64,000 nt of DNA from Paenibacillus lycopersici. GTDB taxonomy: Bacteria; Bacillota; Bacilli; Paenibacillales; Paenibacillaceae. The notes below the pieces were generated by a model. It was not told where the DNA came from and ran no database searches. It was given only the letters and a program-made list of their open reading frames with translations. A program made the translations under genes and the position numbers. Position 1 is the first letter of the stretch; each line of letters begins with the position of its first letter. Location: assembly GCF_010119935.1 (NCBI RefSeq), contig NZ_CP048209.1:4529001-4593000 (forward strand), in the 5' to 3' direction. Of this stretch, positions 26,950 through 35,645 are shown piece by piece.

Positions 26950-27075
26950 GTGTTGCACCTCCTTATATCGAAGACTCGCCTGATGCAGGTGCCGTGAAAG
27001 CCGGGCTTTCGCGAGCTTATGTACCTGTTCTGTGCGGTAATGATGCCTGAAATTATGTTTCCCAATCGCAGACAC
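26950..27075 (-). promoter_or_regulatory. rplU leader RNA (L21 leader-like)
   Basis: The leader can form several alternative structures. On the minus strand GCACCT (26987-26992) can pair with AGGTGC (26955-26960), which is part of the Shine-Dalgarno, or its CACCTG can pair upstream with CAGGT (27023-27027). CTCGC and GCGAG close a domain containing GAAAGC/GCTTTC. Firmicutes rplU genes are known to carry an autoregulatory L21 leader; I assign this by position and by the switch-like pairing. Confidence 0.6.
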
Positions 27076-27081
27076 CATAAC

Positions 27082-27110
27082 ATCTTAACATAGATGAATA
27101 ACGATAGCAA
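27082..27110 (-). promoter_or_regulatory. Promoter of rplU-prp-rpmA
   Basis: TTGCTA (27105-27110), 17 bp and TAAGAT (27082-27087) with an upstream TG (extended -10) on the minus strand. It leaves a leader of about 125 nt. Confidence 0.75.
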
Positions 27111-27155
27111 TTTAAATTTTGGGCATTTCTTGATTTCCTGCCGCCTTGGCCGATT

Positions 27156-28379
27156 CTAATCCCGGCCGCCGGACGTTTCTTTGGAAGGCGGCATCTTCTG
27201 CTCGCGCACTTTCTTGCGCGTCATCTCCAGCAGACCGAGCCTTGTCCAGCCGACAACCTGGCACTTCGTCCGGTCGGATCTCGCCAGCCGTTCCAGCAGG
27301 TGCATCACCTGCTCGCGGTGCCGCTCTTCTTCCATATCGATGAAATCGACGATGATGATGCCGCCCGCGTCCCGAAGCCGCAGCAGCCGGGCAATCTGCT
27401 CGGCCGCTTCCAGATTGGTGCGGAATACGGTGTCCTCCAGATCCGAGGAGCCGACGAACGACCCCGTATTCACGTCGATGACCGTCAGCGCTTCCGTCTG
27501 GTCCCAGACGAGATCGCCGCCGGATTTCAGCCTGAACCGCCGCTGCGAAGCTTCCTGAAGCTGCTCGTGGATACGCTCCTGCTGAAACAGCGAAGCGCCG
27601 CCGATCTGGGGCACGAACAGCCGCAAGCGCGGCAGCATGGCCGGCGCAAGCCGCTTCATCATCGCTTTCGTCCGCCTGAAGACGGAGCCGTCGTCGATCC
27701 ATATCTCGTCGATCTCCGTCGTCAGCAGGTCGCGGACGAGCCGGTGCACCAGATCCGCGTCGCGGTGAAGCAGCGTCGGCGCCGAGGCCGTCTCGCCCCG
27801 GTGGCGGATTTCCTGCCAATGCTCGCGCAGAAACTGCACGTCCTGCTGCAGCGACTCCACGCTCTCGCCTTCGGCGGCCGTGCGCATGATGACGCCTTCT
27901 CCGGGCAGCCGGATCTTGTCCCCTACGGCGCGCATGCGCGAACGTTCCGCCTCCGTGCTCACTTTCTTGGAAACGCCTATGTAATCCGCGATCGGCATAT
28001 AGACGAGAAAGCGGCCGGGCAGCGAGAAATGCGTCGTCACGCGCGCGCCTTTGCCTCCGAGCGGTTCTTTCATGACTTGCACGAGAAGCTCCTGGCCGGG
28101 CTGAAGCAGCTCGGCGATCAGCGGCTTCTCCTTCGGCTGGCGCTCGAGATGCGGGTGGAGCACATCGTCGATATAGAGGAACGCGTTCTTGGGAAGCCCG
28201 ATATCGACGAAAGCCGCCTGCATACCGGGCAAGACGTTGATAACGCGCGCCTTGATGATGCTTCCGACGAGCTGTCCGGCATTCTCCGTCTTCTCCATGT
28301 AATATTCATACAGCGCGTTGTCGCTCACGATGGCGATTTGAAGCATGTCCTTCTGACCGTGAACCAGCATTTTCTTCAT
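27156..28379 (-). CDS. rng: Ribonuclease G/E family endoribonuclease
   Basis: RNase G/E enzymes cut single-stranded RNA in mRNA decay and rRNA processing. The 407-aa protein has an S1 domain (GSIIKARVINVLPGMQAAFVDIG, about residues 39-100) and the catalytic DNase I-like region with TVIDVNTGSFVGS and GGIIIVDFIDM, containing the metal-binding Asp residues. The C terminus has GLLEMTRKKVR. No zinc-link CPxCxGxG is visible after it, so it lacks that dimerisation element. ATG 28379 is preceded by GGAGG at 8 bases; the frame is open further but is preceded by the promoter-like repeat at 28429. Confidence 0.92.
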   Translation of the reverse strand: MKKMLVHGQKDMLQIAIVSDNALYEYYMEKTENAGQLVGSIIKARVINVLPGMQAAFVDIGLPKNAFLYIDDVLHPHLERQPKEKPLIAELLQPGQELLVQVMKEPLGGKGARVTTHFSLPGRFLVYMPIADYIGVSKKVSTEAERSRMRAVGDKIRLPGEGVIMRTAAEGESVESLQQDVQFLREHWQEIRHRGETASAPTLLHRDADLVHRLVRDLLTTEIDEIWIDDGSVFRRTKAMMKRLAPAMLPRLRLFVPQIGGASLFQQERIHEQLQEASQRRFRLKSGGDLVWDQTEALTVIDVNTGSFVGSSDLEDTVFRTNLEAAEQIARLLRLRDAGGIIIVDFIDMEEERHREQVMHLLERLARSDRTKCQVVGWTRLGLLEMTRKKVREQKMPPSKETSGGRD

Positions 28380-28428
28380 TGCGATGCCCTCCTGCCTCGA
28401 ACGGTCTCCACGGATATTTATTTTACCA

Positions 28429-28485
28429 CATAAGAATTTAAAGTTTCCAAGTTTATTGGAAAAACGAATTCTTGTCGGCGATAAA
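28429..28485 (-). repeat. 58-bp element upstream of rng, partner of 346-403
   Basis: Second copy of the shared element. Here it also contains TTTCCAA-gttta-TTGGAAA (28444-28462), a perfect 7-bp inverted repeat absent from the other copy, and GGTAAAAT downstream on the minus strand that could be a -10. Confidence 0.5.
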
Positions 28486-28539
28486 ACAAACCTCCGCACG
28501 CGGCCGTTCGTTCTTGGAATGGCTTCGATAACGGCTTTC

Positions 28540-29427
28540 TCACATGAAAAGCTCCAATACCGCACGGTCCGCTTTTCCGTCCGAGAGAAAACCGCTGACG
28601 AGACGCTGCTCCGGGAGCACGCCAAGCACGTCTCCCCGCTCCTCCATCACGACGATCAGGTGGTAGCTGTCCCGCTTGAACAGGCGCAGCGCCGCAAGCA
28701 CGGTATACCCCTTCGGCACGATGATGGGAAAGGCCCACGTTCCCCGCGATACCTGTTTCGAAGCCGATGCCGCGCGATTCGTCAGGAAGCGCAGGAACAG
28801 GAAGGGGATGTTGCGATAGGCTGTCCAATTGGTCAGCAGCAGGAAGAGCCCGACCGCGAGCAAATTCGCATGCAAATGGACCGCGTTCTTGCTCAAGAGC
28901 GCAGGAACGGCGGCGCCGACAATCATGAGCGCGCTGAAGAACAGGCTGATTCTTGTCCCCCACACGAGCGTGCCATGAAACGTCAGCGTCCGGCTCAGCC
29001 CTGCTTGCAGCAGCTTGCCGCCGTCCAGCGGAAGAATCGGCAGCAGGTTAAACAGCCCGATCATGATATTCGCTTGGCAGACATAGGCAGCCCATTCCGG
29101 CTGCCATATTCCGATCTGTCCGAGCAGCCACGCCGCCCCGGCCATCCAGACGTTCTGCAGCGGCCCCGCGAGCGCCACGAGCGCCTCCTCCTTCGCCGAC
29201 AGCCCGCTTCCGTCCTCGACTTCCGCCACCCCGCCGAAAGGCAGCAGCTTCACCTCCCGCACCGTCCAGCCGAAGCTTCTCGCGGCGATGACATGACCCA
29301 GCTCGTGAACGAGCACGATCGCGAACAGCGTCAGCAGCTCGACGAACGAGCCCGTGAGGACGGATGCGAGCATAATCAGCACGAAGAGCGGATGAACGGA
29401 CCACCGGATGCCGCCAAGCTTAATCAA
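28540..29427 (-). CDS. spoIVFB: SpoIVFB-type intramembrane metalloprotease (M50, pro-sigma-K processing)
   Basis: SpoIVFB is the site-2-protease-like enzyme that cleaves pro-sigma-K in the mother-cell-facing forespore membrane. The 295-aa protein has the zinc motif VLVHELGHVIAA (about residues 39-50) and the third ligand in NLLPILPLDGGKLL, six membrane helices, and a C-terminal CBS-like domain that senses nucleotides in the known enzyme. It overlaps spoIVFA by 8 bp, consistent with a co-translated complex. The order spoIVFA-spoIVFB before rplU is as in B. subtilis, with rng inserted. Confidence 0.93.
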   Translation of the reverse strand: MIKLGGIRWSVHPLFVLIMLASVLTGSFVELLTLFAIVLVHELGHVIAARSFGWTVREVKLLPFGGVAEVEDGSGLSAKEEALVALAGPLQNVWMAGAAWLLGQIGIWQPEWAAYVCQANIMIGLFNLLPILPLDGGKLLQAGLSRTLTFHGTLVWGTRISLFFSALMIVGAAVPALLSKNAVHLHANLLAVGLFLLLTNWTAYRNIPFLFLRFLTNRAASASKQVSRGTWAFPIIVPKGYTVLAALRLFKRDSYHLIVVMEERGDVLGVLPEQRLVSGFLSDGKADRAVLELFM

Positions 29428-30412
29428 GCGGAACGACGTCCGCAGGATTGACGTACCGGCCTTTCTCCTTCACCGCGAAGAACAGCAGGCTCTGCCCGCC
29501 GTTATCGGCCTTGGCCGGGGCGAGCTTCCCGAGCGTCTTGCCCGCCTCCACCCAATCGTCGGGCGCCACGATGACGCCGAACAGATGACTGTACACCGTG
29601 ACCCGGTCGCCGGCATGCTGCACGATGACCGTCTCGCCTTCTTCGCCGTTATTCGTCACGAGCGTGACGCGTCCCGTCTCCGCCGCCAGCACGGACTGCT
29701 CCGGCGTGCCGGCGATCTGGACGCCGCTCAGCGACTCCGCGAACGTCTGCACGACCGTGCCGGCGGGCAGCGGCGACACGATCGGCAGCGCGACCGCGCC
29801 TTCGGCCAGCCGGGTCTCTTCATCGCCTTTGCCGCCGAAGTACGGGATGAACGACGGCGTGCCGGCGAACCATTTCTTATACAGCGACGAAGCCGCATGA
29901 AAGTCCATGTTCTCGGTCAGGGCGGCCGTTACCGCCTCCCGGCCTTTCTCGGCCGCGGGCAGATCCGTCCTGAACATCATGAAGACGATGGCGAATACCG
30001 CTGCCGCGATGACCGACTGAATAAACAACCCCCGCACGATAAACCGGGCGTCGCCCTTCGGCGGATCGGGGGGCGGCCCGCCCGTCTTGCCCGCCCGGAC
30101 ATCCTTGCTCGGAAGCGGCGCGATATTCCAGCCTGCGGTCTGCCACGGATTGGGATTCGCTTTCCACAACCGTTCCGGATCTTCCTCGCGCCTCGACGGC
30201 GGCGCGGGCTGTTCCTGCCAGTCCTCGGCAGGTTGATCCGTCTTCAGCGGCAGGCGCAGCGACCGGTTGTCCGGCTGGCGGCGGGACTTCAAGCCCTGCT
30301 CGTCTTGCGCGGCGCTCTGCCTCTGGTCCTTGCCGGCACGGCGCTCGTTATTTTCGATAATCCGGCGAATGCGCTCCTGCCTGCGTTCACGGATGCTGTT
30401 ACGGGTATCCAT
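29420..30412 (-). CDS. spoIVFA: SpoIVFA-like regulator of SpoIVFB (M23 domain)
   Basis: SpoIVFA holds and inhibits SpoIVFB and is itself cut by SpoIVB. The 330-aa protein has a long hydrophilic N terminus (about 120 residues, Arg/Gln/Pro-rich), one membrane helix (about 128-145), and an extracytoplasmic LytM/M23-like domain with EGETVIVQHAGDRVTVYSHL; the first zinc ligands of active M23 enzymes are missing, as expected for SpoIVFA. ATG 30412 is seven bases behind GGAGGGG (TTG 30418 would be too close). A sigma-E-like promoter is at 30451-30479. Confidence 0.9.
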   Translation of the reverse strand: MDTRNSIRERRQERIRRIIENNERRAGKDQRQSAAQDEQGLKSRRQPDNRSLRLPLKTDQPAEDWQEQPAPPSRREEDPERLWKANPNPWQTAGWNIAPLPSKDVRAGKTGGPPPDPPKGDARFIVRGLFIQSVIAAAVFAIVFMMFRTDLPAAEKGREAVTAALTENMDFHAASSLYKKWFAGTPSFIPYFGGKGDEETRLAEGAVALPIVSPLPAGTVVQTFAESLSGVQIAGTPEQSVLAAETGRVTLVTNNGEEGETVIVQHAGDRVTVYSHLFGVIVAPDDWVEAGKTLGKLAPAKADNGGQSLLFFAVKEKGRYVNPADVVPLD

Positions 30413-30450
30413 CGCCAATCCCCTCCGCCTCTATACAGCTTGTTCACTCC

Positions 30451-30479
30451 AGTATATGAGGCGCCCGGACTAGTTATGA
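30451..30479 (-). promoter_or_regulatory. Sigma-E promoter of spoIVFA-spoIVFB
   Basis: On the minus strand TCATAAC (30473-30479), 14 bp, CATATACT (30451-30458): 5 of 7 and 7 of 8 matches to the mother-cell sigma-E consensus. The operon is sigma-E dependent in B. subtilis. Confidence 0.65.
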
Positions 30480-30494
30480 GTTGTCCCGAACCGA

Positions 30495-31361
30495 TTACAG
30501 CACGCCGAGAATCCAGCCTTCGAGCGGCACGATTTCGGCAAGCTGGCGTTCATTCAGCGTCGGCAAGCCCATGTAAAGGCGCAGCGCTCCGCCCGAATCC
30601 TGTTCCTGCAGCCAGCGGGCGATCGCGTAAGCATCCTTCTCGTCCCGCTTCGTCAGCTCCGTCGGATATGCGTAGCGATGATAGAGAAGCGACGGGTACG
30701 CTTCGGCAATGACGCTCATGCCCGGGGCCGGATGCAGACCGTCGTACGGCCAGACATGCAGCACGTCCGGGTAGGCCGAGCGAAGTGCATAGAGCCACGG
30801 CAGTCCCGCATGCGTCGAGAACGCGACGGAGATGAGCGTCGGGTTCAAGTTCAGGACGCTCTTGGCCGCAGGCGTGAACTTCTCGGTCAGCCGCAGCTCC
30901 CTCGGATCGGCATACGGCAGCGTCGCCGCGCGCACGGAGGCGACCGTGCCCGTCATCGCGCCGGACCACATGTCATGGAAATGAGCCATGAAATCCATCC
31001 ACGACGTCAGACGCGGCTTGACCGGCGTGTCGGCCTGGAAATACGAGAGCGGAAACGACAGCCCGTGATCCATGCCGACGATCATCGGCCCGAGACGGCC
31101 GGCGCGCTGCGCTTCCAGCCGTTCCGACAGGTACCGATAGACGCCTTGCCGGGACCAGCTGCTCATGCCTTGCGCCCGGACCGGCTCCCCTTCCGTGCCT
31201 GCCTCAAAGATTTGAATCGCGGTGTGCCGCTGGCTGGGCAGCCCTTTCCCCGAATAATCGATGCCAATATAGTGCGCGAATTGTGCGGCCTGCGTGATCC
31301 GCACGGTCTGCGCGGTATGCGCGGCCTGCACGGAACGCGCTGGCTTCCGGGTGTTCTCCAT
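30495..31361 (-). CDS. Predicted RNase H-fold protein (DUF429-like)
   Basis: I do not recognise this gene with certainty. The 288-aa protein has a core that looks like the RNase H/RuvC fold: IGIDYSGKG (Asp35) at the end of strand 1, VGMDHGLSFP (Asp98), and RDEKDAYAIARWL (Asp240, Asp243) on the last helix, the arrangement of acidic residues seen in DUF429-type predicted nucleases. The N-terminal 25 residues are Ala/Gln/Thr-rich. GGGGAGG precedes ATG 31361. It is inserted between rodA and spoIVFA, where B. subtilis has none, 51 bp after rodA and in the same direction. Whether it cleaves nucleic acid is unknown. Confidence 0.6.
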   Translation of the reverse strand: MENTRKPARSVQAAHTAQTVRITQAAQFAHYIGIDYSGKGLPSQRHTAIQIFEAGTEGEPVRAQGMSSWSRQGVYRYLSERLEAQRAGRLGPMIVGMDHGLSFPLSYFQADTPVKPRLTSWMDFMAHFHDMWSGAMTGTVASVRAATLPYADPRELRLTEKFTPAAKSVLNLNPTLISVAFSTHAGLPWLYALRSAYPDVLHVWPYDGLHPAPGMSVIAEAYPSLLYHRYAYPTELTKRDEKDAYAIARWLQEQDSGGALRLYMGLPTLNERQLAEIVPLEGWILGVL

Positions 31362-31412
31362 CTTCCTGCCTCCCCTAGCAAACCAAGAAAACCGCCCGGC
31401 GGCGCCGGACGG

Positions 31413-32561
31413 TCAAGTAGCCAATTCGTATTTCTCCTGGTGGACTTTCACGCTGAACACGATGCCGATGCAAAGCATGTTCAGCAAGAGCGACGTGCCG
31501 CCGTAGCTGATGAACGGAAGCGTAATGCCGGTAATGGGCATCAAGCCGATCATCATGCCGATGTTCTGGAAGACTTGGAAGACGTACATCGATACGACGC
31601 CGATGACGATGAACGATCCTCGCAAGTCATAACACTGGAAGGCAATGATGATCATCCTGTAGATCAATAAGAAATAGAGCATCAGCACGACCGCGGCGCC
31701 CTGGAAGCCGAACTCTTCGCCGATGACGACGAAGATCGCGTCCGAATACGGGTACGGAATGAAACCCCTTTTCTTGGACTGCCCGTTCATATATCCGTCG
31801 CCGGTCAATCCGCCGGATCCGATGGCGATTTTGGCTTTGTTCGCCTGGTACACTTCCTTCTCGGAAGCCGTTTCCGGATTGATAAAGCCGTTGATCCGTT
31901 CGTACCAGTGCACTTTCTTGTGCTCGACCATATAATCGTGGATTTCTTTGTTGTACGTATTGAACAAGGATACGAACAGGATGGTCCCGCCCACCACGAT
32001 TCCGAGGCCAAGCAGCACATGCGTATAACGGACGTTGCCGATCCAGAGCATGCCCAGCACGATGACAAGATAGATGATGGCATTGCCCAAATCGGGCTGT
32101 ATCATGACGAGCGCGAACAAGATGAACGAGAAGAAGGCAATGACGAACAGATCCTGTCTGATCCGGAGCGGATCGCCCTGCCTGCGGCCCATCAAGAAAG
32201 CGACCGTAATGATCAAAACCAGCTTCGCCATCTCCGCCGGTTGAAACTGCAATCCCCCCGGAAGCGGAAACCAGCTCTTCGCGCCGTTGATTTCCGGCGC
32301 CGTCAAATAGACGATGACAAGCAGCACGACGCAGATGCCGTACAAAACATACCAGAATTTCAAATAGATCCGGTAATCGACCATGGCCGCGAGCAGCGCG
32401 ACGACGAAGCCAATGCCGAAGAATATGACCGTTTTGGTGTCGTAGCTGGCGTATCCCGGATTGCCGTACGTCGCGCTGTGCACGAGAAGCGTACTGACAA
32501 CCGTGAAGGCCAGCAAGATGACGATAATGCCCACGTCGATCTTTTTCAGTTTATTCAGCAC
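31413..32561 (-). CDS. rodA: Rod-shape SEDS protein RodA (FtsW/RodA/SpoVE family)
   Basis: SEDS proteins polymerise lipid II into glycan strands with a partner class B PBP. The 382-aa protein has ten membrane helices, the conserved QPAEMAKLVLI, MIQPDLGNAIIYL, and the C-terminal MMIGLMPITGITLPFISYGGTSLL signature. The Asp of QPDLG corresponds to the catalytic residue. GTG 32561 follows minD by 7 bp. Adjacent mreBCD and minCD favour the elongation role (RodA) over SpoVE or FtsW. Confidence 0.9.
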   Translation of the reverse strand: MLNKLKKIDVGIIVILLAFTVVSTLLVHSATYGNPGYASYDTKTVIFFGIGFVVALLAAMVDYRIYLKFWYVLYGICVVLLVIVYLTAPEINGAKSWFPLPGGLQFQPAEMAKLVLIITVAFLMGRRQGDPLRIRQDLFVIAFFSFILFALVMIQPDLGNAIIYLVIVLGMLWIGNVRYTHVLLGLGIVVGGTILFVSLFNTYNKEIHDYMVEHKKVHWYERINGFINPETASEKEVYQANKAKIAIGSGGLTGDGYMNGQSKKRGFIPYPYSDAIFVVIGEEFGFQGAAVVLMLYFLLIYRMIIIAFQCYDLRGSFIVIGVVSMYVFQVFQNIGMMIGLMPITGITLPFISYGGTSLLLNMLCIGIVFSVKVHQEKYELAT

Positions 32562-32568
32562 TACGCAT

Positions 32569-33360
32569 TCATCCTATCCCAAGAAACTTGCGGAAACGCT
32601 TCATAACGCCCGCTTTCTCTTCCAGCGGCATGAGGGGAACCATATCGCCGAGCATCCGTCTGGAGATGTTGCGGTAGGCGATTGCGGCGCGGGAGGACGG
32701 GTCCATAACGGTCGGCTCGCCGGCGTTCGCGGAGCGAATCACCTTCTCGTCGTCCGGCACGATGCCGAGCAGATCGATGGCGAGCACTTGACAGATCTCG
32801 TCGATATCGAGCATCTCGCCGGAACGCACCATGTTGGCGCGGATGCGGTTGATGACGAGGCGCGCCGGTACCTGCGACTGCTCCAGCAGCCCGATGACCC
32901 GGTCGGCGTCGCGGACTGCGGCATTCTCCGGCGTCGTCACGACGATCGCGCGGTCCGCTCCGGCAATGGCGTTGCGAAACCCTTGCTCGATGCCCGCGGG
33001 ACAGTCGATGATGATGTAATCGAATTCCTTCTTCAGTTCCAGCACCATATCCTTGACCTGCTCGGGCGAGATCGCGCTTTTATCCTTCGTCTGGGCAGCC
33101 GGCAGCATATACAGCTCGTCGAACCGTTTGTCCTTCACCAGCGCCTGGTTCAGCCTGCAGCGGCCTTCCGCGACATCGATCAAATCGTAGATGATGCGGT
33201 TCTCCAGCCCCATGACGACGTCCAGATTGCGCAAGCCGATATCCGTATCTACCATGCATACTTTCTTGCCCAGCAAAGCAAGCGCAGTGCCGATATTGGC
33301 GGAAGTCGTCGTTTTGCCGACCCCGCCTTTACCCGATGTAACAACTATCGCTTCTCCCAT
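32569..33360 (-). CDS. minD: Septum site-determining ATPase MinD
   Basis: MinD is the membrane-binding ATPase that recruits MinC to block polar division. The 263-aa protein shows the deviant Walker A GKGGVGKTTTSANIG, DTDIGLRNLDVVMGL, and IIIDCPAGIEQGF. The C terminus ends in a short amphipathic helix (KAGVMKRFRKFLG) for membrane attachment. Confidence 0.97.
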   Translation of the reverse strand: MGEAIVVTSGKGGVGKTTTSANIGTALALLGKKVCMVDTDIGLRNLDVVMGLENRIIYDLIDVAEGRCRLNQALVKDKRFDELYMLPAAQTKDKSAISPEQVKDMVLELKKEFDYIIIDCPAGIEQGFRNAIAGADRAIVVTTPENAAVRDADRVIGLLEQSQVPARLVINRIRANMVRSGEMLDIDEICQVLAIDLLGIVPDDEKVIRSANAGEPTVMDPSSRAAIAYRNISRRMLGDMVPLMPLEEKAGVMKRFRKFLGIG

Positions 33361-33376
33361 GACTCACACTCCCCGC

Positions 33377-34036
33377 TCAAGCTCTAAACACGACCGGCAG
33401 CTTCCGCAAACGCTGCAGCTGCGTCATTTTATCGATTTTCATAACGCCGTCGCTCAGAAAGGCGTATTCCATCTGCGCATCGCCCGTCATCCACTCGTCC
33501 GGGGGACGGCTGATGATCTCGTCGATGCGCAGCTGCGTCGGCCGCAGCAACGAGGCGGCGATGACCGCTTCCTTGTTCCCCTTGCAGCCGGCATGGGCCA
33601 AACCGCGAAGAGCGCCGAGCACGAATATATCCCCCGTGCACAGCACCGTCCCGCCCGGGTTAACATCGCCCAGCAGCAGCAGGCTGCCGTCATGCTCCAG
33701 CGTTTGGCCGGAGCGGACGATGCCCGTGATCAGCTTGAGGTTGTTGCCGTCCTCGGGCTTCGGTTCGGCTTTGACTTCGCTCTCGACGGATTGCACGAGC
33801 AAATTGCCCTGCTGTCTGATCGCGGCTTTGATGCGTTCTTTCTCTTCCTCATTCACTTGACGGGTGCCGAGCTTCACTTGGACGTGAACGATGGGGCCAG
33901 TCAGCAGCTGTTGATGCGACTTTTCCAGCTTATATTGCAGCTCGTCCAACAAGGTGGAAAACTCGCAATTGTCGTCAAGAAGGAAGATCAATCCATCCTT
34001 GACGCCTTTTATCGTAATATGCTGCTTCTCGGTCAC
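33377..34036 (-). CDS. minC: Septum site-determining protein MinC
   Basis: MinC inhibits FtsZ assembly. The 219-aa protein has the N-terminal FtsZ-binding domain (ITIKGVKDGLIFLLDD) and the C-terminal beta-helix with SGQTLEHDGSLLLLGDVNPGG and CTGDIFVLGALRGLAHAG, the MinD-interaction surface. It precedes minD by 16 bp. Confidence 0.96.
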   Translation of the reverse strand: MTEKQHITIKGVKDGLIFLLDDNCEFSTLLDELQYKLEKSHQQLLTGPIVHVQVKLGTRQVNEEEKERIKAAIRQQGNLLVQSVESEVKAEPKPEDGNNLKLITGIVRSGQTLEHDGSLLLLGDVNPGGTVLCTGDIFVLGALRGLAHAGCKGNKEAVIAASLLRPTQLRIDEIISRPPDEWMTGDAQMEYAFLSDGVMKIDKMTQLQRLRKLPVVFRA

Positions 34037-34100
34037 GCTCGCCCCACCCCTCTGTATACGATTCTTTCAATCGAATGCGTATTCCTGCAACGGAACCGCC

Positions 34101-34625
34101 TTAATCTTCTTCATCTTCGGTCTTGGGCTTCTTGCTGCCTTCGAACCATCGTCTTGCAGGTACGTATAATACCAAAGCGAACAGAAGCTGCATGAACAAG
34201 CTCGGAATGATATGGTGCGACAGCGCCCATTCAAAAGGCTGGCTCGTCAGCCGAAACACCCGATATATGAAGTAGACGACCGTATCGTAGACGAGCGTGG
34301 ACAGCCCGATCATGGAGAGCGCCATCATCAGCGTGCTGCGCTTGCGCTCCAGCATCAGTCCCGTCATATAGCCGACGAGGCCCATGGTGAAGGAATGAAC
34401 GCCGATAATTCGGCCGTAGAAGGCCAGATCCTGCAGCAAGCCGAACGACAAGCCCAGCAGCAGCGCCGAGTGGCGCCCCCGGTAGAGGGCGGCGAACAGA
34501 ACGAAGGCGAGCGTAAAATGAGGCACGATGCGCCCGACCAGATTGTCGGGCAGCAGCCAATAGAACAGCGTTCCTTCTACGAGGAAGAAGAGCAGCATGA
34601 CGCCGATGATACGCTGCAGGCTCAT
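34101..34625 (-). CDS. mreD: Rod shape-determining protein MreD
   Basis: MreD is an integral membrane part of the elongasome. The 174-aa protein has five or six helices with PHFTLAFVLFAALYRG and GLSFGLLQDL, typical of MreD, and a charged C-terminal tail (KKPKTEDEED). It overlaps mreC by 4 bp. Confidence 0.93.
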   Translation of the reverse strand: MSLQRIIGVMLLFFLVEGTLFYWLLPDNLVGRIVPHFTLAFVLFAALYRGRHSALLLGLSFGLLQDLAFYGRIIGVHSFTMGLVGYMTGLMLERKRSTLMMALSMIGLSTLVYDTVVYFIYRVFRLTSQPFEWALSHHIIPSLFMQLLFALVLYVPARRWFEGSKKPKTEDEED

Positions 34626-35506
34626 GGCGCGGCTTCTCCCGTGTCGGGCATTTGTACGACGAACACTTCCGTCAGATGGTCGAAATCCGCCGCCGGCGTG
34701 ATCGTTGCCGTGTAAGTAAGGCCGAAGTCGCCCACCTGGCTGCTGTCGACCGTGCCGATGACGATTCCGCGCGGGAATACGTTGCCGAGGCCCGACGTAA
34801 TGATCGTATCGCCTTTCTTGAGCGGATCGTGCTCGGAAATCTTCGACATGGACAGCTTGCCGGTCTCCGGATCGTAGTTGTCGACGATGCCGAACGACTC
34901 CTTCTCCTTGCCGAGGCTGCTCAGCACCGTGGCGGCGATCTGCTTCGTGTCGACGGAGTTGACGTTCAGCTTCGTGATCGGCATGACGGACGAGTAGAAC
35001 GGATCGACCCTGCTCGTCAGGCCGACCAGGCCCTTGTTCGTCACGACGACCATGTCCGGCTTGATGCCGTCCTTGGAGCCGAGGTTGATGCGGATCGTTC
35101 CGTTATACGGATCGTTGCTGACGGCAATGACCTGCGCGATCAGGTATTTATAATTGTCCAGCTGCTTCTGGCGTTCCGTGAACTTCAAATCTTCTTCAAG
35201 CGTCTTCAATTTCGATTCCATGAAATTGTACTTGATGCTGTCCCGCGCGTATGCGGCAGCCGCAATGCGCAGCTGCTCGTTCTCCTTGTAGACCTCCCGC
35301 AAGTGGGAGAGGTCGTGAACGAGACCCGAGACATAACCGGCCGGCCTGTACAGCCACTCCTGCAGGAAGCTCGACGTATCGAGCGCGAAATTCTCCGGCC
35401 AGGTCAGTTTCTTCCGGTCGCCGATCGAAAAGCCCATGACGGCGACGAAGAGAATAAATACGATCATGAGCACAAACATCCGTCTGTTGCGCATCCAATT
35501 AAACAC
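34622..35506 (-). CDS. mreC: Rod shape-determining protein MreC
   Basis: MreC is a bitopic membrane protein that organises wall elongation. The 294-aa protein has an N-terminal helix, a coiled coil (about residues 65-110, LKTLEEDLKFTERQKQL), and the beta-barrel domains with GTIRINLGSKDGIKPDMVVVTNKGLVG and GDTIITSGLGNVFPRGI. GTG 35506 is seven bases behind AGGTG. A 139-bp gap separates it from mreB and contains a diverged direct repeat (35542-35565 and 35587-35611). Confidence 0.95.
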   Translation of the reverse strand: MFNWMRNRRMFVLMIVFILFVAVMGFSIGDRKKLTWPENFALDTSSFLQEWLYRPAGYVSGLVHDLSHLREVYKENEQLRIAAAAYARDSIKYNFMESKLKTLEEDLKFTERQKQLDNYKYLIAQVIAVSNDPYNGTIRINLGSKDGIKPDMVVVTNKGLVGLTSRVDPFYSSVMPITKLNVNSVDTKQIAATVLSSLGKEKESFGIVDNYDPETGKLSMSKISEHDPLKKGDTIITSGLGNVFPRGIVIGTVDSSQVGDFGLTYTATITPAADFDHLTEVFVVQMPDTGEAAP

Positions 35507-35645
35507 TTCGTCTCACCTGCCCATTCCATGCTGAACAGCCCCATGGCCGTTCAAACCGATCACCGCCGCTGAATGCCGAACGGACCCGTGGCCCGTCCAA
35601 ACCGATCAGCGTCGTTATCCGTTTCCCCTTGCATTCTTGCCCGGA

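Noticed and set aside
28418-28963. Minus-strand frame of 181 codons upstream of rng within spoIVFB
   Set aside because: It is out of frame with spoIVFB, whose catalytic motifs are intact, and has no start signal or motifs.
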